Under the pieces are notes generated by a model. That model was given only the letters and a program-made list of their open reading frames with translations, made no database searches and was not told the origin of the DNA. 64,000 nt of DNA. It comes from Paracoccus aminovorans. Lineage in GTDB: Bacteria > Pseudomonadota > Alphaproteobacteria > Rhodobacterales > Rhodobacteraceae. The position numbers and the translations under genes are program-made. The stretch's first letter is position 1; the number at the start of each line of letters is the position of its first letter. Below, piece by piece: positions 58,362 to 64,000 of the stretch. The stretch spans positions 248,001 through 312,000 of the forward strand of contig NZ_LN832562.1 in the NCBI RefSeq assembly GCF_900005615.1. The letters are read 5' to 3'.

Positions 58362-58583
58362 ATGACCATCACCGTTTATTCCAAGCCCGCCTGCGTGCAA
58401 TGCACCGCCACCACCCGCGCCCTGGATGCGCGCGGTCTCGACTACCACCTGGTGGACCTGACCGAGGACGACTCGGCGCTGGAACTGGTCACCTCGCTCG
58501 GCTATCGCCAGGCGCCGGTCGTCGTCGCCGGCGAGGCGCATTGGGCCGGCTTCCGCCCGGACATGATCGGCCGCCTGTCGTAA
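58362..58583 (+). CDS. nrdH: NrdH, glutaredoxin-like electron donor for class Ib RNR
   Basis: A 73-residue redoxin, [20 protein letters not shown], with the CVQC active site and C-terminal [12 protein letters not shown] typical of NrdH. It reduces NrdE with electrons from thioredoxin reductase. AAGGAGCAGAGG precedes the ATG. Confidence 0.95.
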   Translation: MTITVYSKPACVQCTATTRALDARGLDYHLVDLTEDDSALELVTSLGYRQAPVVVAGEAHWAGFRPDMIGRLS

Positions 58584-58588
58584 GGGCC

Positions 58589-58998
58589 ATGGGCGGGCCG
58601 ACGGGCAGACTGGTCTATTTCTCCTCGGCTTCGGGGAATACGGCGCGCTTCGTGGCCCGGCTCGGCCGGCCCGCCTGCCGCATCCCGATCTCGCCCAGGG
58701 ACCCGATGCCTGCGCCCGATCTGCCCTATGTGCTGATCTGCCCGACCTATGCCGATGGCGAGGGGCGGGGCGCGGTGCCCAAGCAGGTCATCCATTTCCT
58801 GAACGATCCCGACCGCCGCGCCCTGCTGCGCGGCGTCATCGCCGCCGGCAACCGGAATTTCGGCGCCACCTATGCGCTGTCTGGTCGGGTGATTTCCACC
58901 AAATGCAACGTTCCCGTGCTGTATCGTTTCGAGCTGGCGGGGACCGATCTGGATATTTCCCGCGTGCATGCGGGGCTAAGCGAATTCTGGGGGACGGA

Positions 58999-59017
<19 letters not shown>
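58589..59017 (+). CDS. nrdI: NrdI flavodoxin-like activator
   Basis: A 142-residue flavoprotein: [19 protein letters not shown] (FMN phosphate loop), [20 protein letters not shown] and [20 protein letters not shown]. NrdI makes the oxidant that assembles the Mn(III)2-tyrosyl radical of NrdF. It starts 5 nt after nrdH and overlaps nrdE by 19 nt. Confidence 0.94.
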
Positions 59018-63123
<4,106 letters not shown>

Positions 63124-63357
63124 GGCGGTTCTCCTGGCAGGCATTCCGGCGACCCTGGGGGCCGGCCGCGGTTCTGGACCACTTGCAGGGCGGATACAAG
63201 CAAGCCGGGTGGTCGGCCGGTTGCGCATCGCACCATCGGCACCGTGAGCCGCGGGCGGGTCCAGCAGAGGTCAACCCGGGCAGGAAGGATATGGCCGGAT
63301 CGCTGGCCGCGACGGGGCGCACAGCCCCGGCCGCGGTTCTGTCCGGTGCCCGGGCGG

Positions 63358-64000
63358 TCAGCGCCAACCCAGGGCCGGGGCGACATGCTTCAGGATGTTC
63401 TCGATCACATGGACGTTGTAGTCGACGCCCAGCGTGTTCGGCACCGTCAGCAGCAGGGTGTCGGCCTCGGCGATGCCTTCGTCGCGACGCAGCTCCTCGA
63501 CCAGGCGGTCCGGTTCGCCGGTATAGCCGCGGCCGAAGACCGAGCGGGTCTCTTCGATGAAGCCGATCTGGTCGGACTCCTTGCCGCCGCGGCCGAAATA
63601 CATGCGGTCGCGGTCGTCGGTCAGCGCGAAGATCGAGCGGCTGACCGAGACGCGGGGCGTGCGCGCATGCCCAGCTTCGGCCCAGGCGGCGCGATAGGCG
63701 CGGATCTGCTCGGCCTGCTGGACGTGGAAGGGCTTGCCGTTCTCGTCGTCCTTCAGGGTCGAGCTTTGCAGGTTCATGCCCAGCCGCGCCGCCCATTGCG
63801 CCGTGGCGTTCGACGCCGCGCCCCACCAGATGCGGTCGATGAGCCCGGGCGAATGCGGTTCGAGCCGCAGCAGACCGGGCGGGTTCGGGAACATCGGGCG
63901 CGGGTTCGGCTGGGCGAAGCCCTTGCCTTCGAGCAACTGCAGGAACACCTCGGCATGGCGCCGCGCCATGTCGGCATCGCTTTCGTCCTCGGCCGGGCGA
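63358..64000 (-). CDS. LLM-class flavin-dependent oxidoreductase (partial, 5' end outside window)
   Basis: The last 213 or so codons of a bacterial-luciferase-like monooxygenase: NPPGLLRLEPHSPGLIDRIW, TAQWAARLGMNLQSSTLKDD, VSRSIFALTDDRDRMYFGRG, TLLLTVPNTLGVDYNVHVIE, ending KHVAPALGWR. It would use FMNH2 to oxidise an unknown organic substrate. The frame continues past the window edge without a stop. Confidence 0.88.
   Translation of the reverse strand, partial: RPAEDESDADMARRHAEVFLQLLEGKGFAQPNPRPMFPNPPGLLRLEPHSPGLIDRIWWGAASNATAQWAARLGMNLQSSTLKDDENGKPFHVQQAEQIRAYRAAWAEAGHARTPRVSVSRSIFALTDDRDRMYFGRGGKESDQIGFIEETRSVFGRGYTGEPDRLVEELRRDEGIAEADTLLLTVPNTLGVDYNVHVIENILKHVAPALGWR

Overview
This is a GC-rich window from an alphaproteobacterium of the Rhodobacterales, and gene content points to Paracoccus or a close relative. 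The main evidence is a complete nirSECFDLGHJN cluster with divergent nirIX, plus ubiTUV, nnrS, a MttB-family corrinoid methyltransferase system and carnitine/betaine genes. NirS is close to, but clearly longer than, the P. denitrificans/pantotrophus form I remember, so I do not name a species. No tRNA, rRNA or CRISPR array was seen.

Layout. 1-8.5 kb: end of an MHS-type MFS transporter, then a type VI secretion effector island (vgrG, Eag chaperone, PAAR-Rhs toxin with a C-terminal GIY-YIG-like nuclease, immunity gene). 8.5-11.3 kb: insertion-sequence debris, namely a frameshifted IS5-type transposase and an intact IS110-type transposase, each carrying a 31-nt palindromic insert. 11.3-23.5 kb: nitrite reductase and heme d1 synthesis (nirS to nirN, minus strand) divergent from nirIX, with a shared FNR/NNR-type box. 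23.9-29.7 kb: oxygen-independent ubiquinone genes ubiTUV divergent from a UbiD/UbiX-like pair across one perfect FNR-type box, then nnrS. 29.7-38.7 kb: a corrinoid-dependent methyl-transfer module made of RACo-type activator, methyl-H4folate:corrinoid methyltransferase, MetF, its zinc-domain partner, a DUF1638 protein, a corrinoid protein, a non-pyrrolysine MttB homologue and a ferredoxin-like protein, next to a GlxA/AraC regulator. 40-45.6 kb: Lrp regulator, Zur-type operator with a CobW GTPase, then DyP peroxidase, encapsulin and bestrophin. 45.9-48.9 kb: an Rrf2 regulator behind two tandem palindromic operators, a DUF6522-like protein, a MITE-like repeat, a frameshifted flavin/PPOX gene and a second GlxA regulator. 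49-53.3 kb: carnitine catabolism (BKACE cleavage enzyme, carnitine dehydrogenase-thioesterase fusion, third GlxA regulator, quaternary-amine binding protein). 54-62 kb: a Mn/Fe ABC importer (sitABCD) behind a Fur-like box, then class Ib ribonucleotide reductase (nrdHIEF) behind a DnaA box, a pair of NrdR-like boxes and a cobalamin riboswitch. 62-64 kb: a bile-acid/sodium symporter-like protein and part of a luciferase-like oxidoreductase.

How the parts fit. Carnitine would be turned into glycine betaine by the 49-51 kb genes. The MttB-family module could then move a betaine methyl group through a corrinoid protein to tetrahydrofolate and on to methylene-H4folate. Cobalamin therefore links the methyl-transfer module and the riboswitch over the B12-independent RNR, while manganese links SitABCD to NrdF. 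Anaerobic life by denitrification is supported by nir, nnrS and ubiTUV. The most novel-looking signals are an Arg/Gly/Ala-rich terminal tag shared by four proteins of the corrinoid module, the DyP-encapsulin-bestrophin operon, the twin operators before the Rrf2 gene, and the two palindromic inserts that differ by a compensatory base pair.
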